Position numbers and translations under genes: made by a program. Below, one piece after another: positions 1-10,044 of a DNA stretch of 64,000 nt. The stretch is from positions 7,387,962 to 7,451,961 of the forward strand of contig NC_067208.1 in assembly GCF_026262505.1 (NCBI RefSeq), given 5' to 3'. Origin of the DNA: Trichomonas vaginalis G3 (lineage: Eukaryota > Parabasalia > Trichomonadida > Trichomonadidae). The notes under the pieces are model-generated. The model saw only the letters and a list, made by a program, of their open reading frames with translations. It searched no databases and had not been told where the DNA came from. Within the stretch, counting starts at the first letter, position 1, and each line of letters begins with the position of its first letter.

Positions 1-45
1 CCTAAAGAGGAAGAGAACATTGACATTGACCCAGAAATGTTCTAA
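1..45 (+). CDS. 3' end of the 139-aa acidic-tailed protein gene (element A)
   Basis: The last 14 codons (ending ENIDIDPEMF and a stop) of the gene that is complete at 43942-44361 in element B. The rest is outside the window. The match fixes where in the element the window starts. Confidence 0.8.
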   Translation, partial: PKEEENIDIDPEMF

Positions 46-111
46 AAATAAAATTTTATTTTTACATGTCAAATTTCTTTTTCTCTGGTTCAGGTTCTTT
101 CTTCTCTTCTT

Positions 112-507
112 CTACTTTCTTTTCTTTTTTTCTCTCTTCTTCTTCTCTGGTGGAGTTATGTCAAACTTCTCAGAACCATATTTTTGTAAAAGTGCTTTGT
201 CATTTAATAGCTCTTCTATTCTGTTTTCTATTTCATTTTCAAGAACAGCGCATGTGTCTTCTTTGCATTCTAAGAAGTTTTGTTGGACTTCATCTCTCCA
301 AGAGGCGTCATCTCTGTCAACAAGTCTGTCATTGACAAATTTTAAGACTGCTCTGCTTAATGTTTTATGGTTCTTGTCATATTCCCAGAAACAGAACTTT
401 AGAACAAATTCCCCTTTCTTGTTTACACTATGTAAGATTTTATGGTCGACAGATGTTTTGCTGTCGAAAAGCTTGTCTCGAATATAGATAGCGAAATCGC
501 TAGACAT
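112..507 (-). CDS. 131-aa protein with lysine-rich C-terminus (element A)
   Basis: I do not recognise this protein. It begins MSSDFAIYIRDKLFDSK; the middle is mixed and charged, and the end is a run of Lys/Glu/Arg that suggests nucleic-acid contact or a disordered tail. The start is chosen because the same start is shared with the copy in B (43477). It faces the packaging ATPase gene with 36 AT-rich bases between the two starts, so both may be driven from one short divergent promoter. The tail differs from that of the B copy. It is conserved in position between A and B, so it is probably a real gene. Confidence 0.5.
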   Translation of the reverse strand: MSSDFAIYIRDKLFDSKTSVDHKILHSVNKKGEFVLKFCFWEYDKNHKTLSRAVLKFVNDRLVDRDDASWRDEVQQNFLECKEDTCAVLENEIENRIEELLNDKALLQKYGSEKFDITPPEKKKREKKKRK

Positions 508-543
508 TTTCTAAAAGATAAAAATTTTAATTTTTCTAAAAAT

Positions 544-1420
544 ATGTTAGAAAAAAAGTTTGCTGACATTGACAAGAAATTTGAGAATGTTTTAAACAAG
601 AACAAGAGGAAGTTAGAAAATGCTCAGATAAAACCCATACATGACAAGTTCTTATTTGCTCAGAATGGTATAACAGGTCTAATTGCACCACCTGGGTCGG
701 GTAAGACTTTCACTTATCTTAAAATGGCTGCACAACAACAAGAACTAGATGAGAAGAACCCATTCTATGAGTTAGTAGTCATTTGTAGTACTTCGGGTCA
801 ATTTGACCAAACCGTCAATTCGTTCAAAGATATTATAAAGAAGTCTAAGTTAGTATGTATAAAAGATACTGAGTTGTTAGATTGGATAAAGAAGTACCAA
901 AGAAGAGTTTTGAAGTACAATGCTATAAATGAGTATGTCAATTCGAAGTTTAAAAGACCCAAATGAGGAAATGCAGAGAATATTAGAGAAGAAACACTTC
1001 AGAAACAAACAGAAAGAGATAGAATACATTTCGAAGAAATTGCAATCTTACGATTGGAAGACTTACCCTCACAGATGTCTTCTTATCTTAGATGATTTCG
1101 CCTCTCATCCTTTGTTAAAGAACAGAGAACAAGACATGTGTCGAATTCTTAAGAAGCTCAGACACTTTAACATTTCAGTTGTCATTTGTGTACAGACAGC
1201 AAAGAGTTTAAGTAAGGATGTAAAGAGAATACTTACTGATATTATACTTTTCCCCGGATTGTCCGAAGACGATTTCATGGAACTTATGAAAGAGTCCATG
1301 GCAGGTAAGTTTGACAGACATGAACTATGGGAGAAGTACAAAGTCATACAAGACCCTCATACTTCTTTCAGAATTCATATCTACGCAAACAAAGTTCAAA
1401 TTGTTTCAAGACAAGCTTGA
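544..1420 (+). pseudogene. Genome-packaging ATPase (FtsK/HerA, A32-like), element A, broken
   Basis: The N-terminal third has a P-loop (IAPPGSGKTFTYLK), and a Walker B-like strand (RCLLILDDFASHP) lies about 120 residues later, the layout of A32-type packaging ATPases of Polintons and large DNA viruses. In a virus this enzyme would drive DNA into the capsid. The start at 544 is preferred over an upstream ATG because it avoids overlap with the divergent 131-aa gene and matches the B copy. The reading frame is broken at about one place. The family assignment is by motif and by its neighbours; no profile search was run. Confidence 0.75.
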
Positions 1421-1514
1421 AAAATGTAAGTGTTTGAGTCTTAGTCTGTTGTGGTGCTGGGGCTGTCGGTTCTTCTGGCTTTGGAAGACATTCAGGAAGA
1501 GGAACGTCAGCCAT
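1368..1514 (-). CDS. Possible 48-aa proline-rich peptide antisense to the ATPase 3' end
   Basis: It reads MADVPLPECLPKPEEPTAPA and onward. The first 23 residues are almost the same in B (42472-42657, starting MSDVPLPECLP), while the part overlapping the ATPase differs. The shared start and Pro-rich beginning argue for a real small gene. Against it: it overlaps the ATPase gene and has no clear upstream motif. Confidence 0.3.
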   Translation of the reverse strand: MADVPLPECLPKPEEPTAPAPQQTKTQTLTFFKLVLKQFELCLRRYEF

Positions 1515-1519
1515 CCGTT

Positions 1520-1770
1520 TGTGTCCTGTCGGAAGGAAGAGTTCTTCCAGTTGTCAAGAAATTTTTTTCCTGTCGGAAGGAAAAACTTTTTCTGAAGTTC
1601 GACCAAAAAGTTCTCAATTTTCGAAAATTTGAATGGTTTACGGACGAACAACAGGAAATTTTTTTCCAGTTGTCAGGAAATTTTTTTCTTTCCGGAAGGA
1701 AGAGTTCTTCCAGTTGTCAGGAAATTTTTTTCCTGTCGGAAGGAAGGACTCGGAATGCCAGAAGGATTTG
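1520..1770. repeat. Minisatellite with ttcc...ggaa units (element A)
   Basis: Irregular units of about 22-40 bases, each with a small inverted pair such as ttccagttgtcaggaa or tttcctgtcggaagga. The same spacer between ATPase and KilA-N genes in B (42140-42460) holds a diverged array of the same type. Long open frames here on both strands are by-products of the repeat. Confidence 0.7.
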
Positions 1771-1838
1771 ACAAGACAATTTACCTTATAGAGCTACCTG
1801 AGCCATCTGAAGTCAAGCTTGAAAAATAAATGGTTCAT

Positions 1839-2699
1839 CTACTCTGCTTGTTTGAAGTTGTCAAAATACTCTGTTATTTTTTCCTTTAACAATGGCAAAT
1901 CTTCTTTGAAGGTAAGTATTGTACAACCTTTCATATCATAGTGTGTTTGAGGTAACGTATCTTGAACTATTTGTTTCACATCTTCATTTGGTGTCATTGA
2001 AATCGGTAAGTTTTCGCGATAGAACCAATTTCTGTCAGATTTGTAAATCTTAGCAAGGTCGTAAAAGCTTTTGTTGTTTCTTCTGACTAAATGCAACATA
2101 ACCATATCTCTGTCTTCTTCATTTTCCATCTCTTCAGTATAAATCATATACTTATAGTTCTTTTCCTTTCCTTTTGGTACCGAACGTGGTATTCTTTTCT
2201 GTATGTTTTTGTCTTTTGCTTCAATGACTTCATCTTTTGCATGAAGTTTCTTTTCCATATCTTCACGTTCTTGTCTATGAATTTCGTCAAGAAGTTTACA
2301 AACATACCATGAATAGCGAGCTGAAGCCCATTGTGCCACATTATTTACAAGAAGTCTATGTACATACCAACCTCTCAAACCATTTGGCAAATTTTTACGA
2401 TTTTCATAGAGTTTTGGCGACCCCGAAAAAAGTCGGGGTCGCTGTTCTTCACTGTTTTCAGAAAAAAGTATGTCTCGCTGTGCTTCGCTTAAGAGTTCAA
2501 TGGTGCTTTGGTTTTTGAACCAATCGTCTGTATGTTTGGTATCTGGAGCAAAACATGCTGTCAAAATACTTTGCATTTGGTACATGTCATCTTTGACCGA
2601 ACGAATGAGACGTAACTGTTTGTTATACTGAACCCACTCGTATTCTTCACTTATGGCTTCATGAACGATAGCAGTTGTTGTGTTCTCTGTTGTTGACAT
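1839..2699 (-). CDS. KilA-N domain protein, 286 aa (element A)
   Basis: The region around GLRGWYVHRLLVNNVAQWAS followed by YSWYVCKLLDEIHRQ is the C-terminal half of a KilA-N DNA-binding fold; the N-terminal half is degenerate. A charged helix follows, then a conserved C-terminal domain (about residues 165-286) almost identical to the B copy (41253-42059). The start MSTTENTTT is chosen because it is shared with B and lies just after the early-type motif (aaaatatttttttt). A perfect 10-bp GC hairpin is embedded in the coding sequence just before the KilA-N helix, where A and B proteins differ. Probably a sequence-specific DNA-binding protein; the target is unknown. Confidence 0.7.
   Translation of the reverse strand: MSTTENTTTAIVHEAISEEYEWVQYNKQLRLIRSVKDDMYQMQSILTACFAPDTKHTDDWFKNQSTIELLSEAQRDILFSENSEEQRPRLFSGSPKLYENRKNLPNGLRGWYVHRLLVNNVAQWASARYSWYVCKLLDEIHRQEREDMEKKLHAKDEVIEAKDKNIQKRIPRSVPKGKEKNYKYMIYTEEMENEEDRDMVMLHLVRRNNKSFYDLAKIYKSDRNWFYRENLPISMTPNEDVKQIVQDTLPQTHYDMKGCTILTFKEDLPLLKEKITEYFDNFKQAE
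2417..2442. repeat. Hairpin inside the KilA-N coding sequence (element A)
   Basis: Perfect 10-bp stem gcgaccccga / tcggggtcgc with a 6-base loop, strikingly GC-rich for this DNA. It encodes a segment absent in that form from the B protein, which carries a different hairpin at the same place (41482-41499). Confidence 0.8.
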
Positions 2700-2787
2700 T
2701 ACTGTCTTTACATACAAAATAAAAAAAATATTTTATAAAAAATTAGCGTTATTTTCTGACTTTCACAAAAGACCAAAAATAAACGCT

Positions 2788-3399
2788 TTACATGTATTTT
2801 TCAGCAACTTCGTCAAATAATTTTATAGCTTTAGCTATCTCATCTACTTCAAACGTTTCTTTACCTTTCGTGGGAGCACCATACATTTTCTCAAACTTTT
2901 CAAGTAGTTCTGTTTCTGCAGCTCTCATATCATTTACAAACACAACCTTGACTCTATTGACTGTATTGTCATATCTTTGAGTTATATTATATGTTCTTCC
3001 TATCTTATATCTCTTTGTATTGAAGTCCTTCGGTTTCTGAACGATGTAAAGTAAGCCTTCACTGCAACGTTCCGTATCGAATGAACCATATGTTATGAAG
3101 TTATATCCAACAACTGGGTCTAACCATAACAAAACTATTGGTATAAGACTTTTGTCGATGAGATATGCTGTAGTTCCATAGAATCTTACCGATATCAAAA
3201 GCTCAGGATTTCTTGTCAAAATTTTCTGAGTTGAAGCATTTCTAACCCAGTCCTTTGCTCTCTTTCCAGATAGTGTTAGAATGTCTGACAAAGAATATTT
3301 GTTGTATTTCTTTGAGTATCTTACGTTTAAATCACCTATTCTAACCATTTTGGTGTCATTGTCTATCTTTCTAACTGTTTCAAACTCAATGTTTGTCAT
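2788..3399 (-). CDS. KilA-N-like plus T5orf172 (GIY-YIG superfamily) protein, 203 aa (element A)
   Basis: Residues 1-110 resemble a KilA-N/Bro-N-type DNA-binding domain (KDWVRNASTQKILTRN, then AYLIDKSLIPIVLLWLDP). Residues about 115-195 (EGLLYIVQKPK, YKIGRTYNITQRYD, AETELLEKFEKMYGAP, ETFEVD) match the T5orf172/MUG113 branch of the GIY-YIG nuclease superfamily. The fusion is common in large DNA viruses and phages. The upstream region carries the early-type motif with gtatgtaagaaca just before the start. The copy in B (40547-41164) is broken. Nuclease activity is not shown here. Confidence 0.7.
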   Translation of the reverse strand: MTNIEFETVRKIDNDTKMVRIGDLNVRYSKKYNKYSLSDILTLSGKRAKDWVRNASTQKILTRNPELLISVRFYGTTAYLIDKSLIPIVLLWLDPVVGYNFITYGSFDTERCSEGLLYIVQKPKDFNTKRYKIGRTYNITQRYDNTVNRVKVVFVNDMRAAETELLEKFEKMYGAPTKGKETFEVDEIAKAIKLFDEVAEKYM

Positions 3400-3419
3400 T
3401 TTCTGTTCTTACATACAAA

Positions 3420-4935
3420 ATAAAAAAAAATATTTTATAAAAAACTAACTTTATTTTATTTTGTATAAAAGATATGATTTCAGGGATTTTTTTGACGAAG
3501 TGTCAAAGTTCTCTTCGTAAAAAAAAAATACAGTTATATAATGAAATTTGGTTATTTTTCACGATTTTCATAGAGTTTTGGCGACCAGGTTTTTTTACCT
3601 ACTCGCATTTTTTCACGATTTTCATGAGTTTTTTTTACGATTTTCATAGAGTTTTGGCGACTACGTTTTTTTACCTACTCGCATTTTTTCACGATTTTCA
3701 TAGAGTTTTTTTACGATTTTCATGAGTTTTAGGCGACTACGTTTTTTTACTTACTCGCATTTTTTCACGATTTTCATAGAGTTTTTTTACGATTTTCATG
3801 AGTTTTAGGCGACTACGTTTTTTTACCTGCTCGCAATTTTTTACGATTTTCGTACGGAATCTCTATCCTCAGTTTTTCGAGGGTAGCAAACATATGAGGA
3901 AATTCATGAAATTTGGTCATTTTTTTCAGCAAAAATATATTTTAGGTGTCACCAGGTCACTCGGTCACTCGGTCAACTAACATCTTTTTGAAAATAGTGA
4001 CAACATGACATTTTGACAACAACACAGGAAATAAACTTCTTCGTATATGTTTTTTCACGATTTCAGGGATTTTTTTTACGAAGTGTCAAAGTTCTCTTCG
4101 TCAAAAAAATACAGTTATATCATGAAATTTGGTCATTTTTTTACGATTTCAGGGATTTTTTTTACGAAGTGTCAAAGTTCTCTTCGTCAAAAAAATACAG
4201 TTATATCATGAAATTTGGTCATTTTTTCAGCAAAAATATATTTTAGGGTAGATGGTTTTTAGGTGTCACCAGGTCCCTCGGTCCCTCGGTCACTCGGTCA
4301 ACTAACATCTTTTTGAAAATAGTGACAACATGACATTTTGACAACAACACAGGAAATAAACTTCTTCGTATATGTTTTGTCATGATTTCATCGTAAATGT
4401 TTTGTCAAGACTTCTTCGTAAATGTTTTGTCAAGACTTCTTCGTACATGTTTTGTCAAGACTTCATCGTCAATGTTTTGTCAAGACTTCTTCGTATATGT
4501 TTTGTCAAGACTTCTTCGTATATGTTTTGTCAAGACTTCATCGTATATGTTTTGTCATGATTTCATCGTCAATGTTTTGTCAAGACTTCTTCGTATATGT
4601 TTTGTCAAGACTTCTTCGTATATGTTTTGTCAAGACTTCATCGTATATGTTTTGTCAAGACTTCATCGTCAATGTTTTGTCAAGACTTCTTCGTAAATGT
4701 TTTGTCAAGACTTCATCGTCAATGTTTTGTCAAGACTTCTTCGTACATGTTTTGTCAAGACTTCATCGTCAATGTTTTGTCAAGACTTCTTCGTATATGT
4801 TTTGTCAAGACTTCATCGTATATGTTTTGTCAAGACTTCATCGTACATGTTTTGTCATGATTTCATCGTAATGAGCGTAAATCAGACAAAAATATATTTT
4901 AGGTGTCACCAGGTCACTCGGTCAACTAACCTCTT
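3420..4935. repeat. Composite repeat field between the T5orf172 and CxxC genes (element A)
   Basis: No gene. Three kinds of unit are interleaved. First, KilA-N-derived hairpin fragments (3547-3905), each reading cacgattttcatagagttttggcga followed by a small inverted pair; the last fragment (3850-3905) matches the hairpin segment of B's KilA-N gene in reverse. Second, a unit of about 85 bases beginning atttcagggattttttt and running through aagttctcttcgt, seen at 3477, 4060 and 4146. Third, a unit containing ggtcactcggtca and tgacaacatgacattttgac, seen at 3946-4050 and 4263-4374 and inverted at 5975-6090. The 25-bp array follows. Confidence 0.8.
4376..4871. repeat. 25-bp tandem array, about 20 units (element A)
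   Basis: Unit cgtaaatgttttgtcaagac plus ttctt, with a variable codon-like position (cgtaaatg, cgtacatg, cgtcaatg, cgtatatg). The same unit recurs in element B (38450-38990 and 53100-53590). There are no spacers, so it is not a CRISPR array. The open frames across it are due to the repeat. Confidence 0.85.
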
Positions 4936-4938
4936 TTT

Positions 4939-5823
4939 TCACAAGCGTTTTACATGGTAAACATTGTGAATTCGTGAAATTCTAAACAATTTTGTGGCTT
5001 CTATTTCTTCTTTTAGTACATCGAATTTTTTAACAATGCCGAAGGTTTCTTTATATTTCTTCTTGACGTCAGATAGAAGGAAATCGTCAGCAGTTGGATA
5101 GTTTTTGTTTAGAAATGTCAACATGTCCATTTTATCTTCTGCTGGTTTCTCTGCTTCTTTCTTTAAGTCTGCATAGTCGTTTCGCATACGTTCTATCTCT
5201 TTGACGGAGTAGTTATATTTCCTCATTGCTGCTTTACATTTTGAACATTGTGGGTTCATTTTAGCATTGTACATTGAAATTTGTCCTGCTAAAACAACTA
5301 AGGCGTAAATGGTTTTCTTTAACTCAAAGGCTGCTGGTTTTATTTGTCCGTTCCATACTTTACCTCTTCTATCTTTATCTCTTATCTGCCATACACATTT
5401 TGCAACTAACGAAACAAAGTTGTCGTAGGTCTTAAATTCTTCAGATTTATATATGTCAATGTCCATGACTTTGTGGTTGCAATGAAATCCAAGAAACTCA
5501 TAGTTAACCTTACGTATGAACTTCTTTATTTCTACTGAGTCAGTTGCTTTGACTTCTATTTCATCGAATTCAGGAATAGTAAGCTTTTGTTGTTGTATTT
5601 CAGGAAGTTTAGGTAGATGTTCCACCAGGTCCTGCATTTCATAAAGATATTCTTCATTTTCTTCATCTTTTGCAGTGCAATCTAAATCTCCTTGGAGAAG
5701 TTCTTGCTTTATCTTCTGGATTTCTGTTTCGAAAGTATATGAAGAAGGAATGAAGCTTTTCATTTCTACTAACATTGAAGTTGGGTTCATGACTAACGAG
5801 TTTGGTGCTGTTGTTGCTAACAT
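4939..5823 (-). CDS. 294-aa protein with a CxxC motif (element A)
   Basis: I do not recognise this protein. It is largely helical and charged, with a NPQCSKCKAAMRKYNY segment at about residue 200 that could be half of a zinc site, followed by a probable coiled coil (VKEIERMRNDYADLKKEAEK). The B copy (39187-40101, 304 aa) is closely similar. It has an early-type upstream motif ending tgtaagaac right before the ATG. It sits inside inverted repeats in both elements, and the repeat family differs between A and B. That setting suggests a role in replication or in reading the repeats, but this is inference. Confidence 0.65.
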   Translation of the reverse strand: MLATTAPNSLVMNPTSMLVEMKSFIPSSYTFETEIQKIKQELLQGDLDCTAKDEENEEYLYEMQDLVEHLPKLPEIQQQKLTIPEFDEIEVKATDSVEIKKFIRKVNYEFLGFHCNHKVMDIDIYKSEEFKTYDNFVSLVAKCVWQIRDKDRRGKVWNGQIKPAAFELKKTIYALVVLAGQISMYNAKMNPQCSKCKAAMRKYNYSVKEIERMRNDYADLKKEAEKPAEDKMDMLTFLNKNYPTADDFLLSDVKKKYKETFGIVKKFDVLKEEIEATKLFRISRIHNVYHVKRL

Positions 5824-5865
5824 GTTCTTACAATAAAAATAAAAAATATTTTTTTAAAAAAAACT

Positions 5866-6095
5866 AAAATATATTTTTGTCTGATTTACGCTCATTACGA
5901 TGAAATCATGACAAAACATATACGTTCATGTTTGACAAAACATTTACGATGAAGAAGTTTCGACAAAACATGTACGAAGAAGTTTATTTCCTGTGTTGTT
6001 GTCAAAATGTCATGTTGTCACCATTTTCAAAAAGATGTTAGTTGACCGAGTGACCGAGGGACCGAGGGACCTGGTGACACCTAAAATATATTTTT
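5866..6095. repeat. Inverted copy of the A-type repeats upstream of the 294-aa gene
   Basis: Carries, in reverse, the aaaatatatttttgtctgat / atttacgctcattacgat segment of 4862-4900 and the ggtcactcggtca unit (read here as tgaccgagtgaccgaggg). The 294-aa gene is thus flanked by an inverted repeat about 1.1 kb apart. Confidence 0.75.
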
Positions 6096-6120
6096 TTCTA
6101 TCTTAAGGAAATTCATGAAA

Positions 6121-6251
6121 ATTCAACGGTTGAATTTTGTATAAAAAGCAACCCGCTGTTTTCCGGCGGTTGGTATATTCTTCACAAAAATGCTTGTTTT
6201 GAGGTCGAGCCACTTTTGGCTCCACCTCTTTTTTCAACCAAAACTCATTTT
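6121..6251. repeat. Double-hairpin module (element A copy)
   Basis: About 120 bp with two neighbouring hairpins: an imperfect one around caacccgc...gcggttg (6149-6172) and one around ggtcgagccacttttggctc (6202-6227). The same module is at 38993-39117 in B, but in the opposite orientation relative to the flanking genes. Part of it matches the hairpin region of the second KilA-N gene of B (37775-37830). Confidence 0.75.
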
Positions 6252-7112
6252 TCAATACTTTTTCAGCACTTTTCCGTAGTTGTATATGAAAGACAATTCG
6301 AGATAAAAGTCATAGTACAATGGTATAATATGCTGCACACCGTTTGTTGTGAACCAAACTTGAAAGTCAGAGAAACTGTTACTAGGTGGTTCGTAGAATT
6401 TAGAAGCAAAGTCATAAAAGTCCTTACCAATACAAAGAAAACTGTTGTTGCTTGAACTGAAACTTGCATGACACATGACATTTTGAGGGTCAAACACGTT
6501 TCTATAAACTGTCAAATCTGCTGGTGGAAGTATAAATTTAAATGGACCATCTGGTGGTAATGGTTCGTTCTGGTTTAGTAACCGAAGAAATTGTGCCCAA
6601 GAACGTTTGTCTACTCCCCAAAATAAAAACTCTGTATCTCTTGGAGGGTTAATTTCAATCTTTTGAAATGAAACGGTGGAGTTCATCTTGTCATATTCTA
6701 GTTTCAGATAGTATGTTCCATTTAGTAAAGAGTCGTATTTTTCTTGAAATTCCCAGTAGTATTTGTTCATTTGAGTTTGAAAGTCATTTAGAGTTTTTTC
6801 AAGACTTTCGTCTGAACGAATTGTAAAGATTTTCATTTCGTCAAATTTGTCTATGAGACCATCAGAACCTTTATACTGCCCATGAAAATATACTGCGAAC
6901 ATAAACGCGTTAGTTCTATTTGAAAACAAAACTCTTCTAAATCCTATTGCCTTTGCATCTGAAGGACTTTGAAGCCAACGAATTGGATAGTCAAACCTGT
7001 ATGCTCCGGATGAAATTTCTTCATCTGAAATAGTCCTACCAGCATTTGTAAAGATATAGTCTAACGGTTTTGTATCTGCTACTTTTGTTCTTTGTTTTTC
7101 AACCTGAAGCAT
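6252..7112 (-). CDS. 286-aa protein, paralogue of the 282-aa gene (element A)
   Basis: Function not recognised. It begins MLQVEKQRTKVADTKPLD and ends with a conserved block (SFSDFQVWFTTNG, then IPLYYDFYLELSFIYNYG) shared with the 282-aa protein at 12845-13693; the two are clearly paralogues (YRFDYPIRWLQSPSDAKAIGFRR in one, a close variant in the other). Beta-rich composition and late-type upstream motif (atttttacatatattaa) suggest a virion component such as a minor capsid or fibre-base protein. The B copy is 36008-36868. Confidence 0.65.
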   Translation of the reverse strand: MLQVEKQRTKVADTKPLDYIFTNAGRTISDEEISSGAYRFDYPIRWLQSPSDAKAIGFRRVLFSNRTNAFMFAVYFHGQYKGSDGLIDKFDEMKIFTIRSDESLEKTLNDFQTQMNKYYWEFQEKYDSLLNGTYYLKLEYDKMNSTVSFQKIEINPPRDTEFLFWGVDKRSWAQFLRLLNQNEPLPPDGPFKFILPPADLTVYRNVFDPQNVMCHASFSSSNNSFLCIGKDFYDFASKFYEPPSNSFSDFQVWFTTNGVQHIIPLYYDFYLELSFIYNYGKVLKKY

Positions 7113-7151
7113 TTAATATATGTAAAAATATACTGTTTTAAAATGTTTTTA

Positions 7152-7228
7152 TTTCATATTTCTCATCTAACAAACAAGTTTCCCAACGGTCTTCTCCAAC
7201 AAACTCATCGTACAGTTCAAATAAAATT
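7152..7228 (-). pseudogene. Remnant of an HNH endonuclease gene (element A)
   Basis: About 75 bases matching the first 22 codons and upstream region of the HNH genes that are complete in B (35387-35971 and 44404-44988). It shows that the A lineage once carried the HNH gene downstream of the polymerase. Confidence 0.75.
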
Positions 7229-7258
7229 TAAAAAATGTCACTTTTTTGAAAAACGTTT

Positions 7259-9411
7259 TTACTTCATGCAATGTTTTATTTCTGTGCCGTCTTCAAGTAT
7301 GCCCCAGTACTTACGCTTGGAGAGGACATGAACTTCGGAAAATACCTTATCTAGCTTAAAACAGCCCATCTTTTCACCGACCATACCCATTTCAATGAGT
7401 TTGTTGTATCCTTCTTCGTTCGTCATGAGTGCGTCAATGTTCTCATAGTAAACCTTCACTTTGGATTTGACTTCGGAGAAGAATTTGTTGTAGTTGTCAA
7501 GGACTGCCTTTGCGAACTGAGGGTAAGACCAATGTTCGACAATAGGTTTTAATGTGGTTACTAAGCCACTTTGACCTTGAGTGAATTCGTACTTCAAAAC
7601 AAAAGGAGAAAACCTTTCAACAAAGTTGTCGACCTTCTCATAATGTTTACTCTTCATCTCTTGAGGTTTCTTAATGGAATATCCCCATGTCGAATTCATA
7701 AGCAATTTGAGTGTCATTGCAAGTTTGGGGTTTGAAGCTTTCCTAATATCATACAGTTGTTGTATGACTTTTCCAACTGTATAGTTCCTTCCCGGGAACT
7801 CACCATCTTCGTTTGGAATTCCAGTCGGAATATATTGGACAAACCTCATGTACGCAGCGTTAAGGTCGACATAGTATATTTTTTCATCTGAGTCGAACTT
7901 GTCGCATCCAATCGGTCCAGTTTGTGGAAATTCAAGTGAGTCTCTTATCTTCTGAGAAACTTCTCCTGTTATCTCATAAACATCGTCGAAGCAACCTGTT
8001 TCATATAAAACCTTCTGACCTAACTCAGATGCTCTCCAATACAATTTGACGTCAATTGGATGTCTCAATGGAAGTTTGTTTATAGCATCTTGAAGTTCTT
8101 GCAACCTCATTGGAAGTTCTTCTGGTTCAGGTTGGTATCCGAACAATCCAACTCCTTGTGGAACTGTGTACTTCTTTTGTACTATAACTTTGTCTGGAAC
8201 AACTTTTGGTCTTGCTAACAATGAAAAGTTTGTTTCGTCTTTTGGTACAAAAGTTTCTGTCAGCTTGTCATCTGGAATTGGTTCCAACAAACCTTTCTCG
8301 AAAAGAATGTTTACAGCTCTGACAATGTTGCACTTGCCTTTTCCGAACAATGGGTTTGTAAGACTTTCGTTCAACATGAAGTGGTTGTGGACAATTACAA
8401 TCTTCAACCATGGTAAGTCTTTGTCAACAACATAGTCGTCATGTGAAGAACCTTTCTCAGTCGGAATGTTGACTCGGATATTCACATTTGCCAACGGTGC
8501 AACTTTTGCCAATTGACCTCTGAGAATGTACCTTGTCTTCACACATGACTCAAGATACTTCATTTTCTCATCTGTAAAAGACCAGAGTTCCTGAGACATG
8601 TAAGAATGCAAGGTTCGTTGACAATTGTTTCAATTGAATTGTAAATTCCATACCTTGTCAAGTCAATGTCAGACTTATTTCTGAACGGGAAGTATCCAGC
8701 ATGTTGTCTGACTGCTTGAGGGTTAGGTTGGTACCATTCGAACTTGACACTTGCAATTCCTTCAATTGCATTCAAAATGTCTGAGTCGGAGTCAACCATT
8801 TGTTCTCTCTTTGTAGTCTTGAAAGCGTCAAGAAGTTGTGCGGCTGTTGTGACATTGCCATGTGCATAGTAAATGTGACCATCCAAATCTGTTATGGTCA
8901 ATCTGAGATTGTGTCCTTTCTTATTTCCGTCTTGAATTGCAGCAAGTACTCCCATGAAGCCTTCTTTGTTCTTTCCTTCGTCAAAGTTTACTGTAAAGGT
9001 TCGACCAGATGTAATTTGACTTCTAACTTCACGATACTTTTCATATGCATATCTTGTTCTTTCCATGGGAGCATGTGTGTCTTCACCTTTTCCTTTTTTC
9101 CTTCTCAAAGGATGCAATTGTTCGTCATGTTTCCAGTAGAATCTGGCAAAGCCGTCGTGTCCTTCAACTTGAGGTTCACTAACATCGAAAGGCATGTCCA
9201 TAAGACGTTCTTCTTCTAACCTCTCTAGTCTGTTTGGATAATTGGCACGTGCTGTTTCCAAATCCATTTCGTAGCGAAGACCAGACAATTTGTCATAGAC
9301 TTTTATGAGTCTTCCCTTCCTATATTTAAACTTCTTCGAAACTCTCCAACCATATCTTTGCAACTCTGCTTTTATTCTAGCAGATTTTCTATCCATTCTA
9401 TATGGGGGCAT
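7259..9411 (-). pseudogene. Protein-primed-type DNA polymerase B (element A), broken
   Basis: The C-terminal part has family B polymerase landmarks: motif A-like YVDLNAAYM and motif B-like KLLMNSTWGYSIKK, followed by a palm/thumb-like region ending KRKYWGILEDG. The N-terminal part (starting MPPYRMDRKSARIKAELQRYG) is basic and ends in NEPCILTCLRNSGL, as in the N-terminal regions of large viral protein-primed polymerases. The gene starts right after the early-type motif. It looks broken, with about one or two breaks. This enzyme would copy the element in Polintons. Element B has no counterpart here; C does not reach this far. Confidence 0.75.
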
Positions 9412-9440
9412 TTTTATAAAAATAAAAAAATATTTTTTCT

Positions 9441-10025
9441 TTACTTTACATAACCGCCTGCTGCCATAAGTCTTTGACGCCAACCCATACCAGCTAATGA
9501 AGGTTGACTTGGTTTAGTTTGGAAACTAAACTTTGGTTTTGGTTTATCTTCAGTTTTTGGTTTCTCTTCTTCTATCGGTTTTTCGTCACTTTTCGGTTCC
9601 TCTGACTTTACTTCACTTGCAGGAACAGTTGTGTCGTCAACATCTTCATAAATATCATATGCCATTTGTTTTTGTTTTCCTTTCAACTTTTTGTGTTTGT
9701 TGTAAAGTTTAGAATATTTCGACTCTAAGTCAATGAGATGTTCTATAATGAACTGTTGGTCAGTGAAGTAAACTTTTCCATCTGTTGTCTCGAAAGCTCC
9801 TTCAGACTTCAATATTTTATTTGTGAGAGTCTGTTTCTTTTTTGAGATACTAGCCGTTCCATTTCTATGAAAAGTGACTTTGTAGTTAGGGTTTGTATTT
9901 CCAGACCTGGCACTTTCTATTATTGAATTTTTCTCTTCATCTGTAAGTTCTTTGACAGGTTTTGACAATGGTTCTGAACTTTTTGTTTGTGGTGTCAAAT
10001 CTACCGTTTCAACTTCTTCGGTCAT
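9441..10025 (-). CDS. 194-aa charged, probably partly disordered protein (element A)
   Basis: Not recognised. The N-terminal half contains a short compact-looking block (NYKVTFHRNGTASISKKK, then a segment FIIEHLIDLESKYSKLYNK that could be coiled coil). The C-terminal half is Lys/Glu/Pro-rich, ending in a conserved WRQRLMAAGGYVK tail. The upstream sequence tttttactgagatgaa is late-type and identical to that of the neighbouring 50-aa gene. It lies with small virion-like genes, so a minor virion or scaffold role is plausible. The B copy (34755-35339) is broken. Confidence 0.6.
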   Translation of the reverse strand: MTEEVETVDLTPQTKSSEPLSKPVKELTDEEKNSIIESARSGNTNPNYKVTFHRNGTASISKKKQTLTNKILKSEGAFETTDGKVYFTDQQFIIEHLIDLESKYSKLYNKHKKLKGKQKQMAYDIYEDVDDTTVPASEVKSEEPKSDEKPIEEEKPKTEDKPKPKFSFQTKPSQPSLAGMGWRQRLMAAGGYVK

Positions 10026-10044
10026 TTCATCTCAGTAAAAAATT

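Noticed and set aside
20-487. Plus-strand open frame of 155 aa (Phe/Ser-rich)
   Set aside because: Shadow of the minus-strand Lys-rich 131-aa gene; low-complexity antisense composition.
4376-4871. CRISPR array
   Set aside because: The units are directly adjacent with no unique spacers, and the DNA is a eukaryotic mobile element.
4372-4960. Overlapping open frames up to 149 aa with MFCQDFFVNVLSRLL repeats
   Set aside because: They are readings of the 25-bp tandem array in its forward frames; no protein-like composition or leader motif.
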